A DNA stretch of 64,000 nucleotides from an uncultured Gemmiger sp. (lineage in GTDB: Bacteria; Bacillota; Clostridia; Oscillospirales; Ruminococcaceae): positions 1-64,000 of the forward strand of contig CALXAH010000017.1 of assembly GCA_944386225.1 (NCBI GenBank). Direction: 5' to 3'. Position numbers and translations under genes: made by a program. Numbering within the stretch: position 1 is the first letter of the stretch; every line of letters begins with the position of its first letter. This document shows, in pieces, positions 32,165-40,509 of the stretch. Under the pieces are notes generated by a model. It was not told where the DNA came from, did not search any database, and worked only from the letters and a program-made list of their open reading frames with translations.

Positions 32165-33478
32165 TTATCGCTCCATCTTCCAGAACTGCACGCTGTAGGG
32201 GGGCAGGGTGCTGCCGCCGCCGAAATCGTGCAGCGTATCGGTGAGCAGTTCCTGGGCCTGGCCGCAGCCCGCGTCGAAATGGGCGGTCCAGGGCTCGGCG
32301 TCGGCGTTCACCGCCACCAGCACCCGCTCGGCATCGGTGCGGCGCTCAAAGATGATCTGCTTGTTGGTAAGCACCACGTTCCGGTAGCTGCCGTAGCACA
32401 GCGCCTCGCTGGATGCACGGGCCTTGGCCATAACGGCAATCGCCTCGTACAGCGCGCCCTGCTGCGGGGTTTCCACCTCCGGGCGCAGGGGCGCGTCGGT
32501 GCCGGGGGTCTTGTTGCCCTGCATCCCCCACTCGCTGCCGTAGTAGATGCTGGGAACGCCGGGCATACCGAACATCACCCCGTAGACCAGCGGCAGATGG
32601 GCCGGGTTGGTCAGGATGCTGGCGATGCGGGTCACGTCGTGGTTGTCCACAAAGGAATAGGGATGGCGGCCCTTGTACAGGGTCCAGGGTTCCGGCCCGA
32701 ACTGCCGGGCCAGGCTGTGCCCGATCTCGAACATATTCATGGAGTTGAAGCTGGAATACAGCCCCTTGTAGCATTCGTAGTTGGTGACCGAGTGGCACAT
32801 CTCGTCGTTCATCCACCGGTTGTAGTCCCCGTGCACCACCTCACCCAGCAGGGCAAACTCCGGCTTGAGGGTATCGGTGAACCGGCGCAGCTGGCGCAGG
32901 AAATCCAGATCCAGGCAGTAGGCCACGTCCAGCCGCAGGCCGTCGATGCCGAACTGCTCCACCCAGCCCCGGATGGCGGAGAAGATATGCTCCACCACCG
33001 CCGGGTTGCGCAGGTTCAGCTTGACCAGGTCGTTGTGGCCCTCCCAGCCCTCGTACCAGAAACCATCGTTCTTGTCGGTGTTGCCGCCGAAATCAATATG
33101 AAACCAGTCCTTGTAGGGGCTGGCCTCCCGGTTGCGGCGCACATCCTCAAAGGCCCAGAAGCCCCGGCCCACGTGGTTGAATACCCCGTCCAGCAGCACC
33201 CGCAGCCCTGCCTCATGGAACGCCTTGCACACCGCCGCCAGGTCCTCGTTGGTGCCCAGGCGGCAGTCCAGGGTGGTGTAATCCCGGGTGTCATAGCCGT
33301 GGGCATCGCTCTGGAACACCGGATTCAGCAGCACCGCGCCGCAGCCCAGGTCCGCGATGTGCTGCGCCCAGCCCTCCAGACGGCGGATGCGGGGCACGGT
33401 CTGCCCGTCATTTTGCGCGGGTGCGCCGCACAGGCCCAGCGGGTAGATCTGATAGACGGTTGTGTCGTAAAACCACAT
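32165..33478 (-). CDS. GH13 alpha-amylase-family enzyme, intracellular
   Basis: 437 aa. A TIM-barrel GH13 with all four conserved regions: LLDGVFNHVG, GLRLDVAYCL (Asp nucleophile), LLGEVVHGD (Glu acid/base) and FVDNHDVTR. The N-terminus WFYDTTVYQIYPLG has no signal peptide or cyclodextrinase N-domain, so it is a small cytosolic alpha-glucan hydrolase. Substrate unclear (maltodextrin likely). It follows the MBOAT/SGNH pair after 50 bp and may share their transcript; the reason for that link is not evident. Confidence 0.92.
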   Translation of the reverse strand: MWFYDTTVYQIYPLGLCGAPAQNDGQTVPRIRRLEGWAQHIADLGCGAVLLNPVFQSDAHGYDTRDYTTLDCRLGTNEDLAAVCKAFHEAGLRVLLDGVFNHVGRGFWAFEDVRRNREASPYKDWFHIDFGGNTDKNDGFWYEGWEGHNDLVKLNLRNPAVVEHIFSAIRGWVEQFGIDGLRLDVAYCLDLDFLRQLRRFTDTLKPEFALLGEVVHGDYNRWMNDEMCHSVTNYECYKGLYSSFNSMNMFEIGHSLARQFGPEPWTLYKGRHPYSFVDNHDVTRIASILTNPAHLPLVYGVMFGMPGVPSIYYGSEWGMQGNKTPGTDAPLRPEVETPQQGALYEAIAVMAKARASSEALCYGSYRNVVLTNKQIIFERRTDAERVLVAVNADAEPWTAHFDAGCGQAQELLTDTLHDFGGGSTLPPYSVQFWKMER

Positions 33479-33527
33479 AAACGATTTTCTCCTTATCTGT
33501 CACCGGCCCGGGGCCGGTTTATTCCGC

Positions 33528-34994
33528 TCAGGCGGTATAGGCCGCGTAGTCGTGCAGGGTGCTGAAGCTGATGCTCTGCACCCGCTCGCCGGTTTCCCGG
33601 TCCACCACGGCGATGTTCACACCGGGGCGGTTGCGGCCGATCTCCTCCCCGTCCAGACGGCAGGAGGCGCTGTCCGGCCGGCTGTCGGCTTCCAGGGTAT
33701 GGGCGCCGTCGGTCCAGGTATAGGCCAGTGTTTCGCCCTCGGCCACCTGGCCATACAGCATCTCGCCGCCCTCAAACACATACAGAGCATGGGCCGTGGA
33801 ACTGGCGAAAATACCGCCGTCCAGCCCCACCGCGTCAAAGGCGGCCGCCACGGCGGCGCCGTCCGCGCCGGTCAGGTCGCCCTGGGTCTGCACCACCAGC
33901 AGATACCGCTCGTCCAGGGCCTTTTGCAGCAGCTCCAGCGGATCGTGGGTCATGGACAGATCCCCGTCCTGCAGGTCTTTCTGCTCCGCCGCCGCCAGCT
34001 CGCCCCAGGAGGCATAGGCCGGATCCTGCCGGTGGTCGGGCAGGTCGTACTGCTCCGCCAGCCAGGCCCCCAGGTGGGCGCTCAGCTTGGCGGCGCCCTT
34101 GTAGTTCACGTGGGCGTGCTCGGCCATATCGGTGGCGTAGTCAAAGCCTGCCTCGGCGGCGGTATCGTCCAGCAGATAGCTGATATAGGGCACCCCGTTT
34201 TCCTCGCAGATGCGCCGGGCCCGGGCATAGATGCCGTACTCGGTCTCGGTGGCGATGTAGGGAATATCCACCAGCACCAGCTGGAAGCCCTCTTTTTTCG
34301 ACAGTTCAATGATCTTGTACAGATACTCCTCCGCCGGGGCATAGCCCGCCTGTTCGGTGATGGCGGCGGGCTGGCTCTGGCTGAACACCTCGGTGGTGTA
34401 GATGGGGCCGAACCCCTTGCCCGGGCTGGCATGGCTCACAAAGGGCCAGGTCCAGTCCTCGGCGGTGAGGGATTTCCACCGGGTATGGAACTGCAGCAGG
34501 GAGTTGTACTGATAAAACGGCTTGTGGGTCACCTGGCAGCGGCTCATGGCCACCGTGAGCAGCAACCGGTTGAGCCCCGGCTTGATCCGGGGGCTGAACT
34601 GGTCGCTGGTGGCGTCGATGAGCGGCGCTTCGATATAGGTGTTGCCGTAAACCAGCCCGAAGGTATCCAGCACCACCACCTGGGGGCTCTGGGTTTTCAG
34701 GGCTTCCTTGATATAGTGGTAGCTGGTCCAGATGGGCTGGCTCCAGCTGTAGGCCACATAGCCGGTAAAGCCCTGCTGCTCGTAGATCTGCAGCGGGGAG
34801 ATGGCGGCATTGGCATGGCTGCCGCCCACATACAGCACGTCAATGGTATCCCGGGGCTCGTCGTACAGGCCCCAGAAGGTACTGGATTTTTCGGTGAGTA
34901 CCGCGTCGGCGTACCAGAGCAGCAGCGCCGCCAACAGGCAGAAGGCCGTCAGGCGGGCGGCCAGACGCAGCGGCCGGGGCAGATTGCGCAGCAT
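33528..34994 (-). CDS. SGNH/AlgJ-DltD-like membrane-anchored O-acyltransfer partner
   Basis: 488 aa. One N-terminal membrane segment (about 14-32), then a large extracellular part. DVLYVGGSHANAAISPLQIY resembles the Ser block of SGNH/DltD/AlgX-type proteins, and AEHAHVNYKGAAKLSAHL resembles the His block. Such proteins take an acyl group delivered by an MBOAT protein and move it to a polymer. It is preceded by the MBOAT gene (13 bp), and AAAGGAGG lies before ATG 34994. The C-terminal ~170 residues look like a separate domain, with a DUF-like beta-rich part. The acceptor polymer is unknown. Confidence 0.82.
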   Translation of the reverse strand: MLRNLPRPLRLAARLTAFCLLAALLLWYADAVLTEKSSTFWGLYDEPRDTIDVLYVGGSHANAAISPLQIYEQQGFTGYVAYSWSQPIWTSYHYIKEALKTQSPQVVVLDTFGLVYGNTYIEAPLIDATSDQFSPRIKPGLNRLLLTVAMSRCQVTHKPFYQYNSLLQFHTRWKSLTAEDWTWPFVSHASPGKGFGPIYTTEVFSQSQPAAITEQAGYAPAEEYLYKIIELSKKEGFQLVLVDIPYIATETEYGIYARARRICEENGVPYISYLLDDTAAEAGFDYATDMAEHAHVNYKGAAKLSAHLGAWLAEQYDLPDHRQDPAYASWGELAAAEQKDLQDGDLSMTHDPLELLQKALDERYLLVVQTQGDLTGADGAAVAAAFDAVGLDGGIFASSTAHALYVFEGGEMLYGQVAEGETLAYTWTDGAHTLEADSRPDSASCRLDGEEIGRNRPGVNIAVVDRETGERVQSISFSTLHDYAAYTA

Positions 34995-35007
34995 GGGCGC
35001 CCTCCTT

Positions 35008-36447
35008 TCAGAACTGGAAATAGATGAAGGGCTGTTCCACGTAGCCCTCGCCGTACATGCCGAACACCGCCAGCGCCAGCAGACCGGCCAGCAGCACCGG
35101 CCACTGCACCCACAGCGGCCGGGACAGGAACCGGTCCCGCACCGGGCCGCCTTTTGCGCGCAGCAGGTCAAAGACAAACAGCACCGCGATGGCTGCCAGC
35201 GCCACAATGAAGCCCGGTTTGTCCAGGCCCAGGGCAGCCCAGTCCAGCGGGGCGTCCCAGCGCAGCAGCCCGGCGAACATCCGCCCGGCGGCGGGCAGGC
35301 TGTTCGCCCGGAAGAGCACCAGGGTCAGGCTGACAAAGAAGAACACCCAGACGGTGCTCAGCACCCGGTGCAGACCGGCGGGCAGGCCCAGCCGCTGCCG
35401 CAGCCGGGCGCGTGGGGCAGCGGTGAGCCGGGCGATCACGCTGTACACGCCGTGGGCCGCGCCCCAGAGCACAAAGGTCCAGGCCGCGCCGTGCCACAGG
35501 CCGCTGACCAGGAACACGATCAGCAGGTTCATGCAGGTGCGTCCCAGCCCTTTGCGGCTGCCGCCCAGCGGGATATAGAGATAATCCTGGAACCATTTGG
35601 ACAGGCTGATGTGCCAGCGGTCCCAGAACTGGCCCAGGGTGGGGGCCAGATAGGGGCTGTCGAAGTTGCGCATCAGGTCGAAGCCCATCACCCGGGCCGC
35701 GCCGATGGCAATGTCGCTGTAGGAGGCAAAGTCGCAGTAAAGCTGCAGCGCAAAGAAGAATACCGCCAGCCAGGCGGCCGCGCCGCCGGGGGATTCCTGC
35801 TGCCAGACAGCGTCCACCAGCAGGGCCAGCCGGTCGGCAATGACCATCTTTTCCAGGTAGCCGCCCAGCATCTGCACCAGGCCGGACTTGATCCGCTCAT
35901 AGTCGAACCGGTGCTTTTCATGCAGCTGAGGCAGCATGTTGGTGCTGCGCTCAATGGGGCCGGCCACCAGCTGGGGGAAAAAGCTCACAAACAGGGCATA
36001 ATACAAAAAGCTGCGCTCGGCGGGCAGACGGCGGCGGTACACGTCGATGGTGTAGCCCACCGCCTGAAAGATATAAAAGCTGATGCCCACCGGCAGCAGC
36101 ACCGAAAAGCCGCCCAGCACAGGGTCTTTGCCGAACACCGCCAGCGCGGCGTTCAGGTTATCCAGCACAAAGGAGGCGTATTTAAAGACAAACAGGATGC
36201 CCAGATTCAGCACCAGCGACGCGGCCAGCACAGCCTTGCGGTGCGCGGTGCGTTCCATGGCCAGACCTGCCGCCCAGGTAACGGCGGTGCTGGCCAGCAT
36301 CAGCAGGGCGTAGCGGGGGTTCCAGCACATATAGAACAGGTAGCTGGCCGCCAGCAGCCACACAGCCCGCAGCCGGTGGGGCAGCACAAAATATCCCAGC
36401 GTCACCGCCGGGAAAAAGGCCGCAAATTTCAGTGAATTGAACAGCAT
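35008..36447 (-). CDS. MBOAT family membrane O-acyltransferase
   Basis: 479 aa, about eleven membrane segments. Typical AlgI/DltB/PatA-like sequence: MLFNSLKFAAFFPAVTLGYF at the start, FPQLVAGPIERSTNMLPQL, FWDRWHISLSKWFQDYLYIPLGG-type region (FWDRWHISLS) and the catalytic His in VSGLWHGAAWTFVLWG. It moves acetyl (or another acyl) groups across the membrane for surface polymer modification with its SGNH partner. dltA/dltC are absent here, so O-acetylation is likelier than D-alanylation. Confidence 0.93.
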   Translation of the reverse strand: MLFNSLKFAAFFPAVTLGYFVLPHRLRAVWLLAASYLFYMCWNPRYALLMLASTAVTWAAGLAMERTAHRKAVLAASLVLNLGILFVFKYASFVLDNLNAALAVFGKDPVLGGFSVLLPVGISFYIFQAVGYTIDVYRRRLPAERSFLYYALFVSFFPQLVAGPIERSTNMLPQLHEKHRFDYERIKSGLVQMLGGYLEKMVIADRLALLVDAVWQQESPGGAAAWLAVFFFALQLYCDFASYSDIAIGAARVMGFDLMRNFDSPYLAPTLGQFWDRWHISLSKWFQDYLYIPLGGSRKGLGRTCMNLLIVFLVSGLWHGAAWTFVLWGAAHGVYSVIARLTAAPRARLRQRLGLPAGLHRVLSTVWVFFFVSLTLVLFRANSLPAAGRMFAGLLRWDAPLDWAALGLDKPGFIVALAAIAVLFVFDLLRAKGGPVRDRFLSRPLWVQWPVLLAGLLALAVFGMYGEGYVEQPFIYFQF

Positions 36448-36506
36448 AGGCGCGGGTTCTCTCCTTATCCGGGTTGGGCCGCGCCGACAGGCGGCCCGGC
36501 CTTTTC

Positions 36507-36536
36507 ATTTTACCCCAGCGCGGCGTACTGCGTCAA
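36507..36536 (-). promoter_or_regulatory. promoter of the MBOAT-SGNH operon
   Basis: Minus strand TTGACG (36536-36531), 18-bp spacer, TAAAAT (36512-36507). The leader contains a GC-rich hairpin before AAGGAG. Confidence 0.68.
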
Positions 36537-36584
36537 CACCCGGCGGCTTTGGCGCAAAAACCGGGCATTTCTGCCCCGAAAGGG

Positions 36585-36613
36585 TTGAAAAATGCCCGTG
36601 CATCAGGTAAAAT
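36585..36613 (+). promoter_or_regulatory. efp promoter
   Basis: TTGAAA (36585-36590), 17-bp spacer, TAAAAT (36608-36613). GGGAGG lies before the efp start. Confidence 0.78.
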
Positions 36614-36669
36614 ATTTGTAGATATGCCAAAGCGCAAGACTTTATACGATATTTGGGAGGATTCAATTT

Positions 36670-37227
36670 ATGATTTCTGCTGGCGATTTCCGCAATGGCG
36701 TCACCTTTGAAGAGAACGGCAACGTGCTCCAGGTCGTGGAGTTCCAGCACGTGAAGCCCGGCAAAGGCGCGGCTTTTGTGCGTACCAAGACCAAGAACGT
36801 GATCACCGGCGCTGTGACCGAGAAGAGCTACAACCCCAACGACAAGTTCCCTACCGCTTTCATCGAGCGGCGTGAGATGCAGTACCTGTATCAGGACGGC
36901 GACCTGTACTACTTCATGGACACCGAGACCTACGAGCAGCAGCCCCTGAACGAGAAGGATCTGAGCGATTCCTTCAAGTTCGTGAAGGAGAACGAGATGG
37001 TCAAGGTGCTGAGCTACAAGGGCAACGTGTTCGGCATCGAGGCCCCCAACTTTGTGGTGCTGCAGGTTACCGAGACCGAGCCCGGCTTCAAGGGCAACAC
37101 CGCTACCAACACCCTGAAGCCCGCCAAGCTGGAGACCGGCGCTGAGATCCGCGTGCCCCTGTTCATCAACGAGGGCGACATGATCCGCATCGATACCCGC
37201 ACCGGCGAGTATATGGAGCGCGCCTGA
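36670..37227 (+). CDS. efp: elongation factor P
   Basis: 185 aa in three beta-barrel domains. Rescues ribosomes stalled on polyproline. The modified loop reads [11 protein letters not shown] with Lys at residue 32, the site that carries 5-aminopentanol in Bacillus subtilis. Codon use is noticeably cleaner and more biased than neighbours, as expected for a highly expressed gene. The yfmF/yfmH pair is about 8 kb to the left. Single-gene unit with its own promoter and terminator. Confidence 0.97.
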   Translation: MISAGDFRNGVTFEENGNVLQVVEFQHVKPGKGAAFVRTKTKNVITGAVTEKSYNPNDKFPTAFIERREMQYLYQDGDLYYFMDTETYEQQPLNEKDLSDSFKFVKENEMVKVLSYKGNVFGIEAPNFVVLQVTETEPGFKGNTATNTLKPAKLETGAEIRVPLFINEGDMIRIDTRTGEYMERA

Positions 37228-37242
37228 TCCCATTTGCAGATC

Positions 37243-37281
37243 CGGGGCGGCGGCCTGGCGCCGCCGCCCCGATTTTATTTT
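37243..37281 (+). terminator. efp terminator
   Basis: A 12-bp GC-rich stem (37243-37254 with 37260-37271), then ATTTTATTTT. Confidence 0.88.
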
Positions 37282-37321
37282 GTACACAAACAGCGCGCTG
37301 TGCGCGCAGGAGGTAACGACT

Positions 37322-37768
37322 ATGGAACTGAAAGAAAAAGCCGCCTACCTGAAGGGCCTGATGGAGGGCCTGCAGCTGGACACCGAGAGCAAGGAGGGCA
37401 AGGTGCTGGCCGCCATGGCCGATCTGCTGAACGATCTGTGCGCCAAGGTCACCGAACTGGATGACGACATGGATCAGGTGTATGAGGATCTGGAGCAGGC
37501 CTACGATGAGCTGGACGCCATCGACGAGGATATGGACGATCTGGAGAGCGCCGTGTACGGCGACGAGGACGAGGATGAGGACGAGGAGGACGGCGAGGAC
37601 GCCGCCTATGAGCTCACCTGCCCCAACTGCGGCGAGACCTGCGTGGTGGACGAGGACACCCTGCTGGGCGGCGATCTGAGCTGCCCCAACTGCGGCGCGG
37701 ACTTTGAGATCGAGTTCGAGAGCTGCGACGGCGAGTGCGAGTGTTGCGACGCGGACAGCGAGGAATAA
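37322..37768 (+). CDS. CD1247 N-terminal-domain protein with zinc ribbon
   Basis: 148 aa. The N-terminal part MELKEKAAYLKGLMEGLQLD matches a clostridial domain found in CD1247-type proteins. It is followed by a helical, strongly acidic coiled-coil-like stretch (about 40-92, Glu/Asp blocks) and a zinc ribbon (CPNCGET...CPNCGAD), then a Cys-rich tail (CDGECECCDADSEE). AGGAGG lies seven bases before ATG 37322; the frame extends upstream without a site. Function unknown; zinc binding is likely. Confidence 0.82.
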   Translation: MELKEKAAYLKGLMEGLQLDTESKEGKVLAAMADLLNDLCAKVTELDDDMDQVYEDLEQAYDELDAIDEDMDDLESAVYGDEDEDEDEEDGEDAAYELTCPNCGETCVVDEDTLLGGDLSCPNCGADFEIEFESCDGECECCDADSEE

Positions 37769-37782
37769 CCTGAATTTCCGGC

Positions 37783-37820
37783 GGGGCCGGGCACAGTTGC
37801 TGTGCCCGGCCCCTGTTTTA
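37783..37820 (+). terminator. terminator of the CD1247-type gene
   Basis: A 14-bp perfect stem (37783-37796 with 37800-37813), 3-base loop, then TGTTTTA. Confidence 0.88.
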
Positions 37821-37825
37821 TACAG

Positions 37826-37858
37826 AAAAACCGCCGCCCGAACCGGGCGGCGGTTTTT
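37826..37858 (-). terminator. bidirectional terminator below the conserved hypothetical gene
   Basis: A 15-bp perfect stem (37826-37840 with 37844-37858) flanked by A5/T5. Ends leftward transcription past 37868. Confidence 0.88.
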
Positions 37859-37867
37859 GCGTCCTGC

Positions 37868-38173
37868 TTACTTTTTGGCGGTTTCTTCTTTCAGCGCCCG
37901 CTCCAGCCACATGGTGCCGATCTCCAGGGCGGTGTACAGCCCGGTTTTGGAGCTCTGCTTCATGATGCGCTCCGGCAGGGGCTTGGAAGCGTTGGTGGAC
38001 AGCAGCACCACATGGATCTTGTCGGCTACCTGCACACCATTTTCCTCCTTGGTGGTGAGCACCTGCATGAACACCACATACGGGTCGCTCAGGCTGCCGT
38101 AATAGATCTCATTCTTGCTGCGGACCAGGGGACGGCCTTTATAGGTAAGTTTGGGTTCAAACGCCATTCTCAT
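37868..38173 (-). CDS. conserved clostridial hypothetical protein
   Basis: About 101 aa. It begins MRMAFEPKLTYKGRPLVRSK, then YYGSLSDPYVVFMQVLTTKE and KTGLYTALEIGTMWLERALK. This pattern (basic beta-rich start, charged helix at the end) recurs in clostridia next to housekeeping genes, from memory; no function is known to me. Small, soluble, no signal peptide. Start ATG at 38173 or 38167; GGAG upstream cannot decide between them. Own promoter at 38206-38234. Confidence 0.78.
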   Translation of the reverse strand: MRMAFEPKLTYKGRPLVRSKNEIYYGSLSDPYVVFMQVLTTKEENGVQVADKIHVVLLSTNASKPLPERIMKQSSKTGLYTALEIGTMWLERALKEETAKK

Positions 38174-38205
38174 CACGCTCCATCTCGGTTTAAAGTATCT
38201 AGAAC

Positions 38206-38234
38206 AGTATACCACATTTACGGCTGCATTACAA
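38206..38234 (-). promoter_or_regulatory. promoter of the conserved hypothetical gene
   Basis: Minus strand TTGTAA (38234-38229), 17-bp spacer, TATACT (38211-38206) with TGG before it. The -35 overlaps the stop codon of the DUF2304 gene. Confidence 0.78.
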
Positions 38235-38591
38235 ATCGTCTTTTTCCCGCTCGATCTTTTCCTCGTTAAGGGCTACCTTCTGCGTCAGGGCACGTATCTT
38301 GGAATCCATCTGGCTGAGCTGAATGCTCATAAAGAACTGTTTTACTAGTAGTATAAATATAATCGCAAGATACACCACGTTAATCGGGCTCTGGAACCGG
38401 AATACATTCGACACCCAATAGGCCGCCTGCGGCACAAGGCTCAGGATAAACATAAAAAAGGCGAACAGCAGCCAGAAGATGCTGTCCTCGATCTGCATGC
38501 GGGCCTGCCGCACCCGGCGCAGCACAAAGGCCACCGTTACCAGGCTGCCCAGCACCAGTACCAGCCGAATCTGCCAACTGATTCCCAACAT
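38229..38591 (-). CDS. DUF2304 membrane protein
   Basis: 120 aa. Three membrane segments and a C-terminal charged coiled coil (SQMDSKIRALTQKVALNEEK). The pattern IRLVLVLGSLVTVAFVLRRVR and EDSIFWLLFAFFMFILSLVP is typical of DUF2304. Such proteins often sit just after a polyprenyl-phosphate GT2, as here (3 bp downstream of one), and are thought to assist it. Confidence 0.9.
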   Translation of the reverse strand: MLGISWQIRLVLVLGSLVTVAFVLRRVRQARMQIEDSIFWLLFAFFMFILSLVPQAAYWVSNVFRFQSPINVVYLAIIFILLVKQFFMSIQLSQMDSKIRALTQKVALNEEKIEREKDDL

Positions 38592-38594
38592 TCC

Positions 38595-39314
38595 TTACAC
38601 GCTCCTTTCGGCATACGGGCTGTCGGTATCCCGCTTGCGGAACCACTGGATCAGCAGGATCGACAGGCCCATCTTGGTCATATACTCCACGCTGCGCACC
38701 AGATTCAAATAGCTTTTTCCGGCGGTGCGCTCCCCCATTTCCACCTGGACCTCCCGCACAACGGCGCCGTTTTTGATCAGGTAGCTGATGGTATCCGGCT
38801 CCGGCCCATAGTTCAGGTTGGTGCTGAATTCCTCCAGCATGGCCCGGTTGAACATCCGCATGCCGCTGGTGGGATCGCAGATAGCCTGGCCGGTGGTCAG
38901 GCGGATGGCCCAGCTGATCAGATAACTGCCCAGCATCCGCAGGCTTTTGGGTTTACGCACAGTTAAAAATCGACTTCCTATTACAATATCGGCCCCTTCC
39001 TCCAGCTTGTCCAGCATGGGCTGGATATACTCGGGCCGGTGCTGACCGTCCGCATCGAATTGCAAGGCACAGTCATAGCCATTTTCAGCAGCATAGCGCA
39101 GGCCGGTCTGGAACGCCCCTGCCAGCCCCAGGTTCACCGGCAGATCAATCATCCGGTAGCCATGACGGCGGCAGAGCGCCGCGGTGTGATCCCGGCTGCC
39201 GTCATTGATCACCACATAATCATACTGGGGGTAGCGGGTGATCAGATCATCCACCACCCGCACAATGTTCTCCTGCTCATTGAAAGCGGGAATCACGATC
39301 AATAGCTTTGCCAT
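38595..39314 (-). CDS. GT2 glycosyltransferase, DPM1-like (polyprenyl-phosphate sugar synthase)
   Basis: 239 aa. One GT-A domain without membrane anchors: LLIVIPAFNEQENIVRVVDD, VINDGSRDHT, LGLAGAFQTGLRYA and QFDADGQHRPEY (the DxD-type site). This subfamily makes polyprenyl-phosphate sugars for GT-C enzymes or flippases. The DUF2304 gene follows and a GT2-GtrA fusion is near, which fits a lipid-linked sugar branch. Confidence 0.9.
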   Translation of the reverse strand: MAKLLIVIPAFNEQENIVRVVDDLITRYPQYDYVVINDGSRDHTAALCRRHGYRMIDLPVNLGLAGAFQTGLRYAAENGYDCALQFDADGQHRPEYIQPMLDKLEEGADIVIGSRFLTVRKPKSLRMLGSYLISWAIRLTTGQAICDPTSGMRMFNRAMLEEFSTNLNYGPEPDTISYLIKNGAVVREVQVEMGERTAGKSYLNLVRSVEYMTKMGLSILLIQWFRKRDTDSPYAERSV

Positions 39315-39339
39315 ACTTTCCCTTCCTTTTGCAAACGGG

Positions 39340-40485
39340 TCAATTTGTGCCGGCCAGTTCCAGCAGCCGGGTGGTCACCGCATCCCAGGTAAACCGTTCT
39401 TCCAGTCTCTGCCCGGTCAGGCGGGCCGCCTGACACCGCCAGGTTTCATCCTCCAAACAGCGGGTCAGTGCCGCGGCCAGGGCGGTCTCCTCCACCCCGT
39501 CCAGCTGCACGCCGTACCGCTCATCCGGCAGCAGTTCGTCGCTGCCGCCGGTGCGTGTGGTCAGAATGGGGCAGCCGCAGGCCGCCGCCTCCAGAAAGGT
39601 GGTGGGGAAACCCTCGGCGTAGTAGGTGGGCAGACAATACAGCTGGGCCTGGGCCAGCAGCTGCATGGCCTGGGCGTAGGGCACAGCCCCCGCCAGGTAC
39701 ACATGGGGCGGGCAATTCTCCCGCAGTTGGGGCAGCAGCGGGCCGTCCCCGGCTACCACCAGGCTGCATCCTGCGGGTGCGGCGGCGGTAAAGGCCCGGA
39801 TCAGTTCGGCCACACCTTTTTCCGGGATGACCCGCCCCAGATAGACCGCCAGCCGCTGATCGGCAGGCAGGCCCAGTTTTTGCCGCCAGTCCACCCGGTC
39901 GGCAGCATTGGCCAGCGCGCGCACCTCCGCAGGGTCCACCGCGTTATACAGCTGGCCTTCGGCCCGGATGCCGAAATGCTCCAGCCAGCGGCAGACCGCC
40001 CGGCTGACCCCAAAGAAACGGGGACGGCAGGCTTTGAGAAACGCGGCGGCCATATGCTCGTAACAGGCGCCGGCCGTGTTCAGCAGGCTGCTGCCCATGG
40101 GCAGGTGGCCGGTGGAGTGATCCACCAGAATGGCCGGAATACGCCGGCGGCGGCACTGATAAGCCGCGTACAGGCTGCTTACATAAAACCGGGTATTGAT
40201 AACGCACAGATCGATCGGTTGATTCCACAGTCTGCGGGTAAGCGCCGCCATCCGGCGTCCGGGGCGCAGCACCGGAAACCGGCCGTTCATCAGCGGCCAG
40301 ACCGGCAGGCGCAGAATATGGATGCCGTGCTCGTCGGTTTCTTCATCGGGCAGGCCCGGCAGCGCACTGGTAATCACCAGCGCGGTGTGTCCGGCAGCCA
40401 CCACCCGACGGGCCAGGTTGAAGGTATACCGCTCCACCCCGCCTACGGTGGGCAGATACTGGGCGGAGAAAAAGCAGATGGTCAC
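39340..40485 (-). CDS. GT4 glycosyltransferase
   Basis: About 381 aa. GT-B fold: an N-terminal Rossmann domain with FFSAQYLPTVGGVERYTFNL, and a C-terminal donor domain with AVYLGRVIPEKGVAELIRAF and EGFPTTFLEAAACGCPILTT (the E-x7-E motif). Retaining transferase using a nucleotide sugar, cytosolic. GTG at 40485 is nine bases from AGGAGG; GTG at 40491 is only three away. Confidence 0.9.
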   Translation of the reverse strand: MTICFFSAQYLPTVGGVERYTFNLARRVVAAGHTALVITSALPGLPDEETDEHGIHILRLPVWPLMNGRFPVLRPGRRMAALTRRLWNQPIDLCVINTRFYVSSLYAAYQCRRRRIPAILVDHSTGHLPMGSSLLNTAGACYEHMAAAFLKACRPRFFGVSRAVCRWLEHFGIRAEGQLYNAVDPAEVRALANAADRVDWRQKLGLPADQRLAVYLGRVIPEKGVAELIRAFTAAAPAGCSLVVAGDGPLLPQLRENCPPHVYLAGAVPYAQAMQLLAQAQLYCLPTYYAEGFPTTFLEAAACGCPILTTRTGGSDELLPDERYGVQLDGVEETALAAALTRCLEDETWRCQAARLTGQRLEERFTWDAVTTRLLELAGTN

Positions 40486-40509
40486 CGCCACAGGCCTCCT
40501 TTCGGGTCG

